64,000 nucleotides of DNA from UBA6136 sp044351045 (lineage in GTDB: Bacteria > Pseudomonadota > Gammaproteobacteria > Methylococcales > Methylococcaceae), in NCBI GenBank assembly GCA_044351045.1, contig JBILGM010000009.1:8567-72566 (forward strand). Direction: 5' to 3'. Both the position numbers and the translations under genes were made by a program. The notes under the pieces were generated by a model. The model did not search any database, was not told the origin of the DNA, and saw only the letters and a program-made list of their open reading frames with translations. Of the stretch, positions 8,967 through 17,948 are shown in pieces. How positions within the stretch are numbered: position 1 is the stretch's first letter; every line of letters begins with the position of its first letter.

Positions 8967-9994
8967 TGCGGGCCGCGATGGTCTGGATATGGCTGCTCGC
9001 TACAAAGATCTGCCTGGCCGCACCGGAGGAGATCACTTTCTTCAACTGGTCGGATTACCTGCCCGGCGAGGTACTGGAGCAGTTCACCGCAGAAACCGGC
9101 ATTCGCGTGCGTTATTCGACCTACGACAGTAACGAGGCGATGTATGCCAAGCTCAAGCTCCTGAGCGGCAAGGGCTACGACCTGATCGTCCCATCCACGT
9201 ATTTTATCGACCGCATGGGTAAAGAGGGCCTGCTGAGACCACTGGACCGCTCGCAACTGCCGAATTTCCGCTTTCTAGATACCCGACATCTCGACAAACC
9301 GTTTGATCCCGGCAACCGTTACAGTGTGCCTTACCTTTGGGGGACCACTGGCATCGCATTGGATACACGGCATTTTGATCCCGGCCAGATGAAAGCGTGG
9401 GCCGATCTCTGGCGACCGGAGTTTCATGGCCGCCTGCTGCTGTCGAACGATATGCGCGAGGTATTTCACATCGGTCTGCGGGTGCTGGGATATTCCGGCA
9501 ACAGCACCGATCCGGAACAGATTCGCCAAGCCTATGAAAAACTGCGTTCCTTGATGCCCAATGTCCGGCTGTTCAATTCCGATGCCCCGCTGATGCTCTA
9601 TGTGACCGGCGAGGTAGATGCCGGCATGACCTGGAGCGGCAACGCCTATCGCACCCAACAGGAAGTCCCCAGCTTCGTTTACATCTACCCGCACGAGGGC
9701 TGCGGCTTGTGGATGGACAATCTGGCCATCCCTGCCGGTGCCAGGAATCCGGAAGGCGCGCTGCTTCTCATCAACTTTCTGCTGCGACCGGATATTGCCC
9801 GACTGATTGCCGAAAAAACCCGCTACGCCTCCCCCAACGCCGAAGCCGTCCGACAGTTGCCGGCCGAGGTTCGCGACAATCCCGTCATGTACCCCTCGCC
9901 CGCAGTGCTGGCCAATGGCGAATATAGCCTGGATATCGGCGAAGCTGTCACGGTTTATGCGAAATACTGGGAGCGGCTCAAGGTGGGTGAGTAA
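8966..9994 (+). CDS. potD: Periplasmic polyamine-binding protein (PotD-like)
   Basis: A 342-residue exported solute-binding protein of the bacterial SBP type 1 class. A signal peptide (about residues 1-18, ending LAAPEE) is followed by ITFFNWSDYLPGEVL, the N-terminal mark of PotD/PotF. Binding-cleft landmarks include the Tyr/Asp-rich STYDSNEAMYAKLK and YLWGTTGIALD. It delivers spermidine, putrescine or a related cation to PotBC. It is last in the operon; no clear terminator hairpin follows the stop. Confidence 0.92.
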   Translation: MRAAMVWIWLLATKICLAAPEEITFFNWSDYLPGEVLEQFTAETGIRVRYSTYDSNEAMYAKLKLLSGKGYDLIVPSTYFIDRMGKEGLLRPLDRSQLPNFRFLDTRHLDKPFDPGNRYSVPYLWGTTGIALDTRHFDPGQMKAWADLWRPEFHGRLLLSNDMREVFHIGLRVLGYSGNSTDPEQIRQAYEKLRSLMPNVRLFNSDAPLMLYVTGEVDAGMTWSGNAYRTQQEVPSFVYIYPHEGCGLWMDNLAIPAGARNPEGALLLINFLLRPDIARLIAEKTRYASPNAEAVRQLPAEVRDNPVMYPSPAVLANGEYSLDIGEAVTVYAKYWERLKVGE

Positions 9995-10753
9995 TCCAAC
10001 TAACGCCATCACATCCCCATGGGCCTCTATTCCCGAGCATCGGCGATGCAAAGGTGATGTCCGCCATCTGCCTTACAGACTGTGTGATTTGCCGCAGTCA
10101 TTGAGTCAAAACCTACTAAGCAAGCCCTATAATCACACCATTCTCATGCTCCGGGGTGAACACATATCCATAAGAATTGGACAGCCTGCGGATGAGACTT
10201 GACGCACCCAATAACATGGCGGGAATACCCACCCCATCAGCACCGAGATCGGTCCACCGGCACCCGTCGCAGCACCCATCCCGGCCGATATGCGCCGAGG
10301 CTCCGCCAAACAATGGTCCGCCAACTAACCAACAAACTCCAGAGGCTACGAGGTAACCACATCAATTTGGGTAATGCCGAGTTCCTGCAGAACCTTTATC
10401 TTAAGAACGATATCGTCATGATCGATTTAAGCCGCCACCTTGCTGATCAAGTCAACGAATTGTTCGATAGGCGCAGGGGCAATACTGTATCAACGAGCTT
10501 GCCCATAGATGACGCCACACGGCCGAGAACACCGGGAATAAAGCCCGGTCTTTCACTCCTCCAGTCCACTATCGCACATAACTAACGACGCTTGTACTCA
10601 GAGAGAAATACGGGAATCAATGGGTACATCAGGTTCATTGCCTGGGCGCTGGTCAAGCAGGGAATGAGGAAGGGGGGTTCATCACGCAGATCGATGAACC
10701 TGCAACTTTTCGGTCGAGGTAGCTACAGAACTGCAGGGGAAAAAGGCCGACTT
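9995..10753. other. Gene-poor stretch with possible decayed coding sequence
   Basis: About 760 bases with no convincing gene. Open frames of 60-130 codons occur on both strands but lack a plausible start context and start-to-stop homology. On the minus strand around 10390-10490 two short protein-like stretches (a segment with APIEQFVDLISKVAA and one with DIVLKIKVLQELGITQ) are each closed by stops, which suggests an old degraded gene. A hairpin with 8-bp arms (GGTTCATC / GATGAACC) lies at 10676-10700, 54 bases beyond the end of the next gene. Confidence 0.4.
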
Positions 10754-11278
10754 TCAGGTAGGCAGGAAGGAGATGTCTTCATGATCTTGGTCAGCCCTGA
10801 GCCAGCTCACCATATTGGGGTAAGGAGCCACACCAGCCGCCTCAGCGGCATCAAGGTCGTATGCCATGCGAAATAGCTGCAGGAAAGGCAACCCAAAGTA
10901 TTGTCCACCTTCAAAGCTCTGCGCTAGCCACCCGCCCTGTCCCTGATAGCCCCCTTCATGAAAGCACACCGAGGCAGGTATCCCGAGATGAACGCAGGCC
11001 GCATAACACCATGCTGCAGTCACCATGCTGTGCGCTGTCTTTAACTGAACATCCGTAAAAGTAAGCGGTGTAGATAGCTTCGAGCGGCAGGCTGGGTGAC
11101 AGATAGCTATGGATGAGGCCAAATACACAATATCACCCGGATACCTAGCACCATCACTATATTTGAGCACACCCGCATCTATTACAGCCCCATTTATGCT
11201 GCCTACCATATCCTTAGACTCGCCCTTAACGACCTCAATACCGATTTTTTGACTAAACTCAATTATAGGCTCTAACAA
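10754..11278 (-). CDS. Unknown protein, third gene of NHL/collar islet
   Basis: A 174-residue protein I do not recognise. It is cysteine- and aromatic-rich, with a central stretch IVYLASSIAICHPACRS, a helix-like AWCYAACVHLGIPASVCF, then FHEGGYQGQGGWLAQSFEGG and a C-terminal FLQLFRMAYDLDAAEAAG. No signal peptide or membrane helix is obvious, so it may be cytoplasmic. The His-Glu in FHEGG is not an HExxH zinc motif. It lies 30 bases downstream of the collar-domain gene on the same strand and is probably co-transcribed with it and the NHL gene. GC content is lower than in flanking core genes, consistent with acquisition by transfer. Confidence 0.7.
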   Translation of the reverse strand: MLEPIIEFSQKIGIEVVKGESKDMVGSINGAVIDAGVLKYSDGARYPGDIVYLASSIAICHPACRSKLSTPLTFTDVQLKTAHSMVTAAWCYAACVHLGIPASVCFHEGGYQGQGGWLAQSFEGGQYFGLPFLQLFRMAYDLDAAEAAGVAPYPNMVSWLRADQDHEDISFLPT

Positions 11279-11308
11279 AGATAAGTACCTTCAGGAATAA
11301 AATAGAAA

Positions 11309-11776
11309 TTAACTGCGAGATGGAAAAATTCCATTTACGCACATGACAAAGTTCAGGCAGATATAGGGCTGCATCACACTTATCGGATTCCCACTTCCCA
11401 TAAGGGTTGGGGTAACGACCTTAACCGCGGTGCCTGAATTAGTGTATGGTGCAGCATCTTGAGACGGACCTGAAGGGCCAGTTGAGAACATGGGGGGCAG
11501 ATTACTCGAGGTAATCTGTGTAGTTGGCGTACCACCCGCATCACCCATCCTAAAAAAACCGAGCTGAGGATTCTGGCCAAAACCCATCGGTACACGCCCA
11601 GTCAAATCAGGCAAATTAAAAGTCGAAACTCCGTTACCGCCGTAGGTAGTTCCTAACAATGCATATAGAGCCTGGTATTGACTTATTGCGAGCGTCTGTC
11701 CTTGACAAAACATATACCCATAAGGGGCAAAATTGAATCCGACCATAATAATCTGACCGATGAAGCTCTCCATCAC
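11309..11776 (-). CDS. Phage tail collar / microcystin-dependent-like protein
   Basis: A 155-residue protein of the tail-collar domain family (MdpB-like). It starts with FIGQIIMVGFNFAPYGYMFC, then the QGQTLAISQYQALYALLGTT stretch, GGNGVSTFNLPDLTGRVPMG and a C-terminal MQPYICLNFVMCVNG, all hallmarks of the family. Such proteins form trimeric fibre tips in phage tails, and many bacteria carry stand-alone copies of unknown role, some known as microcystin-dependent proteins. There are no other phage genes nearby, so this is not part of a prophage. It lies between the NHL gene and the unknown 174-residue gene in one minus-strand run. Confidence 0.88.
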   Translation of the reverse strand: MMESFIGQIIMVGFNFAPYGYMFCQGQTLAISQYQALYALLGTTYGGNGVSTFNLPDLTGRVPMGFGQNPQLGFFRMGDAGGTPTTQITSSNLPPMFSTGPSGPSQDAAPYTNSGTAVKVVTPTLMGSGNPISVMQPYICLNFVMCVNGIFPSRS

Positions 11777-11831
11777 TACCTCCTATTAATATATAAATAT
11801 AATAACAAACTAGAAACACCTAATACCGTTG

Positions 11832-12764
11832 CTACACGGGAATTGCACTGTAGGCAGACACAATCAAGCTGCCATTTGGTGAGAAGGCCAGATATCTGGG
11901 CTGCGCTCTCGAGCCATCAGGCAGAATCAAGTCTATCGTATCCAACAACCTCCCTCTTTGGGTCATGGCGATAATTGTTCCGGCGCTAGCGTCAGCGGCA
12001 TAGAGAATACCATCCGGCCCCATTGCGATATAACATGGATTAAAGTTCCGAACATTACCAAGACGACTCCCATCGTAAACATCAAGAAGCACCCCCGAGT
12101 GGTTAAATACCTTGATGCCATGGTTACCTTTGTCCACCACATAAATATCGCTGTCAGTTCCCACAGCAACACTAGTCGGCCCATTAAGATTATCATAAGA
12201 CAGACCTAGGCTCCCAAATGAATATTTGTGGCGGCCACTACGATCATAGATATCAATTTGATGATTAGATGTGTCGGCGACATACACCCTGTCGTTAGCA
12301 ACAGCCAAGTCCCTGGGGTAAACTAAAGCGTTTTTTCTAGTTGAGCGGATAACATCAAGAAGCTTGCCATTCCGAGACATGACAATGACTCGGCTGTTGC
12401 CAATATCGGTGATGTAAAATCGGCTACGGATGTCAGTAGCTAACGAGGAAGGAATGTTAAGCAGCTTTCTATCCCTGACTGATACTCCACCTCTCTTCCA
12501 TACCACATTGCCATCGGAGTATCTGATCAGCTCATTTTTTTGCATGTCGAGGGCATATTTGTCGCCATAGCGATCATAATCCCACGCGACCGAATTGCTC
12601 AGCTTGACTTCAATAGGGGCAAGGCCGCTATTACTATTCGGTATCATGATGCTTGGTGGCTCTTGCTCACGTACAAGCTCAACACCGGCGGCCAGCCGTG
12701 AGAAAAGGGCGAAACCACCGAACGCAACCCCTGTATCTCGTATAAATCGACGCCTATCGTACAT
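11832..12764 (-). CDS. Tat-exported NHL-repeat protein
   Basis: A 310-residue protein starting MYDRRRFIRDTGVAFGG, a twin-arginine signal (RRxFI) followed by a hydrophobic stretch, so it is probably exported folded. The rest is a beta-propeller of NHL-type repeats, with recurring units such as YPRDLAVANDRVYVADTSNH, GPTSVAVGTDSDIYVVDKGN and NPCYIAMGPDGILYAADASA. NHL propellers usually bind proteins, sugars or lipids; no catalytic residues are evident. It is probably the first gene of a three-gene minus-strand unit (55-base gap to the collar gene). GC is lower than in the core genes around it. Confidence 0.85.
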   Translation of the reverse strand: MYDRRRFIRDTGVAFGGFALFSRLAAGVELVREQEPPSIMIPNSNSGLAPIEVKLSNSVAWDYDRYGDKYALDMQKNELIRYSDGNVVWKRGGVSVRDRKLLNIPSSLATDIRSRFYITDIGNSRVIVMSRNGKLLDVIRSTRKNALVYPRDLAVANDRVYVADTSNHQIDIYDRSGRHKYSFGSLGLSYDNLNGPTSVAVGTDSDIYVVDKGNHGIKVFNHSGVLLDVYDGSRLGNVRNFNPCYIAMGPDGILYAADASAGTIIAMTQRGRLLDTIDLILPDGSRAQPRYLAFSPNGSLIVSAYSAIPV

Positions 12765-13079
12765 ACATGCCTCACACTGTGGAAAGATTTAGCAGGCTCC
12801 TTTTCAGCGAATCTACCCGTCTCATTGGATAAAAGTCAAGACTTCGTGTATGAGTATTGCCGCCCTCCGTCAAGGAAAGCGGATCCCGTGCCAAAACACC
12901 GTTGACATGTTCAACTCACTGGATAGCGCTCAACCCGGCCGGGAGGGTAGGTGTACAGCACGCAGGTCGGGCAGCAGTGATAGCTGAACCCAGCCACATG
13001 GTTGGTTTTACCCCTTGCCTTGCCGAATTGTATCTGTATTTAAAAGGCACGCGCCCATCAAACTAGACAACCCCGGCGA

Positions 13080-13229
13080 ATGACTGACAGGGCAAAGCGA
13101 GAGCTGGACTTAACCGTCCTTGAGCTTCACGCACACTTTGAGTGCGCCGCGCACGGTATTGAAGCAGTCGCATCCGCCATCCACCATTCATCATTTGAGG
13201 AGCGGATACTGTTAGAATATCAACCATAA
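13080..13229 (+). CDS. Possible small protein of 49 residues
   Basis: The 12765-13398 gap holds one short frame of protein-like composition: it starts MTDRAKRELDLTVLELHAHF, continues with ECAAHGIEAVASAIHH and ends ILLEYQP before TAA. It is charged and would form amphipathic helices. No strong ribosome-binding site precedes it and I recognise no family, so it may be spurious. Nothing else in the gap looks coding. Confidence 0.25.
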   Translation: MTDRAKRELDLTVLELHAHFECAAHGIEAVASAIHHSSFEERILLEYQP

Positions 13230-13358
13230 CACAACGCAATGAATTAAATAGTATTTTATCTATTCACGTTAGTGCGGCATGAAATATGCTAATTTTTCTA
13301 TGGTAGCCATCCTGAAATCGAGTCCGTCTCAGCGCTGACAGCCGTCCATGCGCACATG

Positions 13359-13367
13359 TGCTACAAT
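13359..13367 (+). promoter_or_regulatory. Extended -10 promoter for the 13.4-kb secreted-protein gene
   Basis: TGTGCTACAAT contains an extended -10 (TGC then TACAAT, hexamer 13362-13367) 32 bases before the ATG at 13399. A CTGACA upstream is 21 bases away, too far to be a good -35, which fits an extended -10 promoter. Confidence 0.4.
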
Positions 13368-13398
13368 GTGACGCTTTATTAACTTTGTAGAGACAGAA

Positions 13399-13919
13399 AT
13401 GAGAAAAATCTTATATATTATGACGCTTACTGCGCTTGCATTCCCTTTTGCTTCACAGGCGGGTGTTAAAAGCTTTGTTTTGAGTCGTCATCATCTGTAA
13501 GTGGCGATAAGTCAACCCAGAACTATACCTATGGGGAAATCCGGAATGGTCATGTAAATCTTTTCGGCAGGGTGTGCTATACGCCAAAAATAGGCGTAAC
13601 GGAGTGCTCTCCGGCGATGGGCTCTAGCATTCTTCACAATAATGTGCTTGAGGGAAACATCCAGTATGCTGAGTTTGAGAATTATAGCGGGGTTGAAAAC
13701 TTCACTGAGCAAACAATTCACGTTAAGCTTAACCTTGACACCCTTAAAGGTACATATGTTTCTTCAGTAAGCATGTTTTCAGAGGGTCAACAAACGCCGA
13801 GAGAGGCTTTTGATAAGGGTCTGGTTACTGCTGTCGCATGCCCGCCAACCACCAAGGAGCAGAGGGCGCTCGACGATAAGTTTAGGAATACCATAAAAAA
13901 GCTCGACAACTTGAAGTAA
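13399..13919 (+). pseudogene. Small secreted protein gene broken by a -1 frameshift
   Basis: The ATG at 13399 opens a clean signal peptide (MRKILYIMTLTALAFPFASQ then AGV) but the frame stops at 13498. From about 13476 the next frame is protein-like and continues without a stop to 13919: ESSSSVSGDKSTQNYTYGEI, then NGHVNLFGRVCYTPKIGVTE and a C-terminus ending KKLDNLK. Restoring one base between about 13465 and 13497 (AAAA and TTTT runs lie there) would give a periplasmic or secreted protein of about 174 residues with two cysteines close together (VCYTPKIGVTEC). The family is not recognised. This may be a true pseudogene, a sequencing slip or a programmed shift; the region is AT-rich compared with flanking genes. 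Confidence 0.7.
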
Positions 13920-14498
13920 CCCCCATCGTTTCACAATGTATTGCTTCATCCTGGGAGGCTAGAAGCAGCAAATTCAGGTGTTGAGTTTGGCTGCTTCGCT
14001 GCTCCATGGTGGTTTCATCAACCATGGCAATCGAAAAAAGAAATTGCTAATGGCCCCCATGGGAAATAGTGCTGGAACCCTATGACCATCCACAATTGAC
14101 AAACCGGTGGTCATTTGGGGCATGCAGCCTCGCGCTTTGAGGCTTTATGTATGGTACGTTTGGGAAACTCTGATCAACTCAATTCTGATAAACTCGGATA
14201 TAAAATAATTAATGTTTTAGACTGTCATTTGACGACGAGCTACGAATTATTAATATACTCCTTAGCAAGGTAGATCGTGCTATCAGCCTATTTCATCAAC
14301 TCTAGCGCGGACACCCGGCCCTGCGGACTGGATGTCCGCTGGAGCGTCATTGAGGCGGTACTGGGTTTAGCCAAAAGGACCGCTAGCCCCAACTATATTT
14401 TGATTCTCAAACTGTAAAACCCACCGTTACCAACATAGATTATTGGCTAATAGTGGGCAGGATTGTCGAGGGGATGGACTCAGTGGCTGACACCTAAG
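13920..14498. other. Intergenic, AT-rich, no gene seen
   Basis: About 580 bases with stops in all frames. A weak inverted repeat (GCGGACA ... TGTCCGC) with a 19-base loop lies near 14308-14340. I see no RNA gene or mobile-element end that I can support. Confidence 0.5.
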
Positions 14499-15389
14499 CT
14501 ACTTGCAGTGAACTAAACCGCCGGCGAGGTTGGGGTAAATCAAACTGACATGGAGCTCGTTAAGCATACGGCGGTTGATGAGCCGCTTGGATTCCTCAAG
14601 AAAAGACAGCATGGCCGGGGTAAGCACCATGCGGGCTTCGGCCAGTGAGATGGCGGGCGGGCGGGGTAGATCGTGGAGGTCGGCGATCCGCCAAAAGTAA
14701 TCGGTCATGGTGGTGGGATGACCATCACTAATATTGTAGGCTCGGCCGGCCTGGCCATGTCGTGCCGCCGCAACACAGGCCGCAGCCAGGTCATCGGCGT
14801 GGATACGGTTGCTGTAAGGTGATTCTTCCGGGATCAGCACCGGCACTCCCTGGCGCACGCGCTCGACGGGCAGGCGTCCGGGGCCATAAATCCCTGGAAC
14901 CCGCAGGATGACCACGGGAACACCGGTTCGGTGGCTCCAGTCCTGCAAAATGTGCTCGGCCGCCATGCGGCGTTTGCCACGATCTGATTTTGGATTGAGC
15001 GGGTACTCCTCATCGATCCAGGCGCCGGCACAATCGCCATAGACACCGCTGGTACTGATATACACCACTCGCTCGGGAAGTCCTTTCAAGGCATTCAGGC
15101 CATTGCGCAGTCGCGGGTCGTCAGCGCCCGAGGGTGGGGGCGGAGCAAAATAATAAAGTGTCGACACAAGATCCGGGAGCGCCATCAGACTGGCAACATC
15201 ATCCAGATCGCTGCGGATGACGCCAAGGCCCATGGCCTTGAGCGCGGCGGCCGTGGACTCCGATCGGGCTAGACCCATCACGGTGCGGCCTTCCGAGATT
15301 TCCAGGCGGGCGACGCGTCTTCCGATATCGCCACAGCCGACAATGAGGTCAGCCTGCCCGGCTACCGCTGGGTTGGGTTGGTTTTTCAT
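14499..15389 (-). CDS. NAD(P)-binding epimerase-like protein (YeeZ-like)
   Basis: A 296-residue extended-SDR protein. The N-terminal nucleotide-binding loop appears as LIVGCGDIGRRVA, the active-site-like stretch is VVYISTSGVYGDCAGAWIDE, and a later segment RVPGIYGPGRLPVERVRQG resembles NAD-dependent epimerases and dehydratases. The layout matches E. coli YeeZ, whose substrate is not established. The usual catalytic YxxxK is altered to a region with KSDRGKRRMAAEHIL, as in YeeZ-type proteins, so an enzymatic role should not be assumed. It lies downstream of zapA and ssrS on the same strand. Confidence 0.85.
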   Translation of the reverse strand: MKNQPNPAVAGQADLIVGCGDIGRRVARLEISEGRTVMGLARSESTAAALKAMGLGVIRSDLDDVASLMALPDLVSTLYYFAPPPPSGADDPRLRNGLNALKGLPERVVYISTSGVYGDCAGAWIDEEYPLNPKSDRGKRRMAAEHILQDWSHRTGVPVVILRVPGIYGPGRLPVERVRQGVPVLIPEESPYSNRIHADDLAAACVAAARHGQAGRAYNISDGHPTTMTDYFWRIADLHDLPRPPAISLAEARMVLTPAMLSFLEESKRLINRRMLNELHVSLIYPNLAGGLVHCK

Positions 15390-15498
15390 TTACGCAATGC
15401 GCCCGCCGTGATGATCAAGAGCTTGACAGCTGGTGATCGGGAAGAGGCCCGTCAGGGGTAGAGGGAAAATCGCCCCCAGAGGGCATTGGATGGATGAG

Positions 15499-15687
15499 AG
15501 TATTCCCCGCCTGCGCCGGAGCGCGCTTTCGCCCTTGAACCAGAGGTTCAGGTGGGATCAGTGGGCCTCGAATCAGGCTTTCCGCTCGGAGGCGGACCTG
15601 CGCACATCAATGGCCCGGAAGCTCCCGGGGTTTTGGATTAGGCTCAAGAAGTAACCCAGCGTGCTTCGAACGCGGCAGAGAATACCG
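15499..15687 (-). ncRNA. ssrS: 6S RNA
   Basis: A structured RNA of about 188 nt directly downstream of zapA, the conserved place for 6S RNA in gammaproteobacteria. On the minus strand the 5' end (GTATTCTCTGCC) can pair over 12 bp with the 3' end (GGCGGGGAATAC). The 3' half contains CACCTGAACC then GGTTCAAGGG, which matches the conserved 3' region of E. coli 6S RNA. Length agrees with the family (about 184 nt). 6S RNA mimics an open promoter and sequesters sigma-70 RNA polymerase in stationary phase. The ends are set by the terminal stem and the promoter just upstream. Confidence 0.87.
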
Positions 15688-15693
15688 GGCGGA

Positions 15694-15721
15694 ATTCTAC
15701 CGGCTTGCCAGACAACCGCAA
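15694..15721 (-). promoter_or_regulatory. Sigma-70-like promoter of 6S RNA
   Basis: On the minus strand TTGCGG (15716-15721) and TAGAAT (15694-15699) are separated by 16 bases. The predicted start, about seven bases downstream, coincides with the first base of the 6S terminal stem. Confidence 0.55.
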
Positions 15722-15763
15722 TACCGGATTTTGCCTGGAGGATAAACCAGGCAGGGTCTGGAA

Positions 15764-15994
15764 TCAGTCCAGACGCCGCTGTTTCTGCTGCAACAGTTCA
15801 TGAGCGATGTTGAGGGCCGCCATGACGGCAATCCGCTCGGTACCGATGATGCGGCCTATATCCCGGATTTCGCGCATTTTTTCGTCAATATAGCGAGCAG
15901 CAACCAGAAGATCGTGCTGTTCGTCGGCCGGACAGGACACGGGGTACTCCTTGCCAAGAATCTGAACCTTGATCGGTGGGCTGGTATCACTCAT
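15764..15994 (-). CDS. zapA: Cell division protein ZapA
   Basis: A 76-residue protein matching the ZapA family: KVQILGKEYPVSCPADEQHD at the N-terminus, then an amphipathic helix with LLVAARYIDEKMREIRD and a C-terminal coiled-coil part (ERIAVMAALNIAHELLQ). ZapA tetramers cross-link FtsZ filaments at the division ring. It is shorter than E. coli ZapA (109) because the C-terminal coiled coil is abbreviated, as in many non-enteric gammaproteobacteria. It is divergent from ygfB and followed by ssrS, reproducing the enteric gene order. Confidence 0.93.
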   Translation of the reverse strand: MSDTSPPIKVQILGKEYPVSCPADEQHDLLVAARYIDEKMREIRDIGRIIGTERIAVMAALNIAHELLQQKQRRLD

Positions 15995-16082
15995 GGGGAT
16001 ATTTCAGAGAGGATGCATTGGTTGAAACTGAGGTCGAATGCTAGGATAAAGAATTACCCAAAGACCGACAAGGCAAGCGGCC

Positions 16083-16619
16083 ATGAATAACGTTGTCAGC
16101 TTTGAAGAGATTCAGGATGCGCTGACGCATAGCGATGTATCCGGCACCGCCGCCGAAGCTCATGGCTTGCTTTCGGGCATGCTGTGCATGGATGTAGCGA
16201 CAGACTGTCATCAATGGCTCGGTGATTTTTTCGGGGCTGAGCTGAGCGAGATCCAGGGAGAAGACCGTCTTCTGCTTGACCGCCTCTATCAACAAACTCG
16301 CCGTCAGTTGGTGGATTTCGATTTTTCTTTCGGACCACTCCTGCCCGACGACGAAGATTCTCTGGAAAACCGCGCACAAGCCTTAGGCGAGTGGTGTCAC
16401 GGTTTTCTGCAAGGCATCGGCTACACGGGCAAGCAATCCGGATGGCCGGGAGAAATGAATGAAATACTCGCAGACTTGCTCGAGATCGTGCGGCTTGATC
16501 CGGCTGCTGCCGGTGAGGGCGATGAGTCCGCTTACACCGAGCTGACGGAGTATGTCCGGGTGGGTGTGCAGGTCATCCACAGCGAATTGCAGTCTCAAAC
16601 CCCTCCGCAACATCATTGA
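16083..16619 (+). CDS. ygfB: UPF0149 family protein YgfB
   Basis: A 178-residue acidic cytoplasmic protein of the UPF0149 (YecA/YgfB) family. Characteristic stretches are AEAHGLLSGMLC near residue 23, LLPDDEDSLENRAQALGEWC in the middle and a FLQGIGY motif. YgfB has been linked to regulation in Pseudomonas, but no general biochemical role is established. It starts a likely operon with pepP and ubiH (gaps of 12 bases and an overlap), the order found in E. coli. Confidence 0.93.
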   Translation: MNNVVSFEEIQDALTHSDVSGTAAEAHGLLSGMLCMDVATDCHQWLGDFFGAELSEIQGEDRLLLDRLYQQTRRQLVDFDFSFGPLLPDDEDSLENRAQALGEWCHGFLQGIGYTGKQSGWPGEMNEILADLLEIVRLDPAAAGEGDESAYTELTEYVRVGVQVIHSELQSQTPPQHH

Positions 16620-16631
16620 ATCGGTCAGGCC

Positions 16632-17948
16632 ATGCTTAAACTCAGCGATTTCAAACAACGTCGCAAGCAGCTCATGCGGCGAATGAAGAAAAACAGCGTA
16701 GCGGTCCTGGCGAGCGCGCCCGCGAGCATTCGCAATCGGGATGTCGAATATCCTTTCCGGCAGCATAGCGACTTCCATTATCTGACCGGCTTCCATGAGC
16801 CGGAGGCGGTTGCGGTCCTGGCTCCTGGCCGAAAAGAGGGCGAATTCATCCTATTCTGCCGGGAGTTTGATCCGGAAAAAGCCATCTGGACCGGTCAGCA
16901 TGCGGGGCTGGAGGGGGCCAAAAATGTGCACGGCGCTGACGAAGCCTTTCCCATCGATGATCTGCAGGAGAAGATGCCGGAACTGCTTGAAAATCGGGAT
17001 CGGGTGTATTTCCCCATCGGCCAGGATGCCGAACTGGATCACGTCATCATGACCGCCGTGAATGAGGTGCGAGGTCGTGCACGCACCGGTGTTCAGGCAC
17101 CCTATGAGTTCATCGCCGTGGAACACCTGCTGCATGAGCTGCGCCTGTTCAAATCAACGGAAGAAATCCAGGTCATGCGCAAGGCCGCCGAGGTCTCTGT
17201 ACTGGGTCATCTCCGGGCCATGCGGGCTTGCCGTCCCGGTCGACATGAGTACGAGATCGAGGCCGAGCTGGCTCATGAATTTACTCTGAATGGCATGCGT
17301 TCGCAGGCTTACCCCAGCATCGTCGCGGGCGGGGTCAACGCCTGCGTTCTCCATTACACCCAGAATGATGCCGTACTGCGCGACGGTGATTTGCTGCTGA
17401 TCGATGCCGGTGCGGAACATGAAAACTATGCCGCCGACATCACCCGCACCTTCCCGGTCAACGGTCATTTCAGCAAGCCCCAACGCCTGATTTACGAGCT
17501 GGTGCTGGAAGCCCAACTGGCCGCCATCGAGGCCGTGCGGCCTGGTCGGTGCTGGAATGAACCCCATGACGCGGCCGTTAAGGTGTTGACCAAGGGCCTG
17601 ATCCGGCTCGGCCTGCTGGAAGGCAAGCCGTCCAGGCTGATCAAGGATGAAGCCTACAAAAAGTTTTACATGCACCGGACGGGTCATTGGCTTGGTATGG
17701 ATGTGCACGATGTCGGGGCTTACATGATCGGGGGCAAATGGCGCGAATTTCAGGCGGGCATGGTGCTGACCGTCGAGCCCGGTCTCTATATTGCCGCGGA
17801 CTGCGAGGAGGTCGATCCTTGCTGGCGGGGCATAGGCGTCAGGATCGAGGACGACGTGCTTGTCACCCAGGACGGCTGCGAAGTACTCACCGGCGCATTG
17901 GCCAAATCGGTGGATGACATCGAAGCCATCATGGCGAGCGGGATATGA
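16632..17948 (+). CDS. pepP: Xaa-Pro aminopeptidase PepP
   Basis: A 438-residue cytosolic metallopeptidase with an N-terminal creatinase-like domain (RNRDVEYPFRQHSDFHYLTG) and a C-terminal pita-bread domain. Metal ligands of the family are visible in LLIDAGAEHENYAADITRTF (two Asp), the MHRTGHWLGMDVHDVG region (His), VEPGLYI (Glu) and GVRIEDDVLV (Glu). It removes an N-terminal residue before proline using Mn(II). Its TGA overlaps the ubiH ATG. Length is the same as E. coli PepP (441). Confidence 0.95.
   Translation: MLKLSDFKQRRKQLMRRMKKNSVAVLASAPASIRNRDVEYPFRQHSDFHYLTGFHEPEAVAVLAPGRKEGEFILFCREFDPEKAIWTGQHAGLEGAKNVHGADEAFPIDDLQEKMPELLENRDRVYFPIGQDAELDHVIMTAVNEVRGRARTGVQAPYEFIAVEHLLHELRLFKSTEEIQVMRKAAEVSVLGHLRAMRACRPGRHEYEIEAELAHEFTLNGMRSQAYPSIVAGGVNACVLHYTQNDAVLRDGDLLLIDAGAEHENYAADITRTFPVNGHFSKPQRLIYELVLEAQLAAIEAVRPGRCWNEPHDAAVKVLTKGLIRLGLLEGKPSRLIKDEAYKKFYMHRTGHWLGMDVHDVGAYMIGGKWREFQAGMVLTVEPGLYIAADCEEVDPCWRGIGVRIEDDVLVTQDGCEVLTGALAKSVDDIEAIMASGI

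Noticed and set aside
10199..10585. 128-codon plus-strand frame as a gene
   Set aside because: His/Arg/Pro-rich start, no ribosome-binding site, no recognisable family, and the minus strand shows equally protein-like broken pieces.
11309..11776. Prophage at 11 kb because of the tail-collar protein
   Set aside because: No integrase, terminase, capsid or other tail genes; stand-alone collar proteins are common in bacteria.
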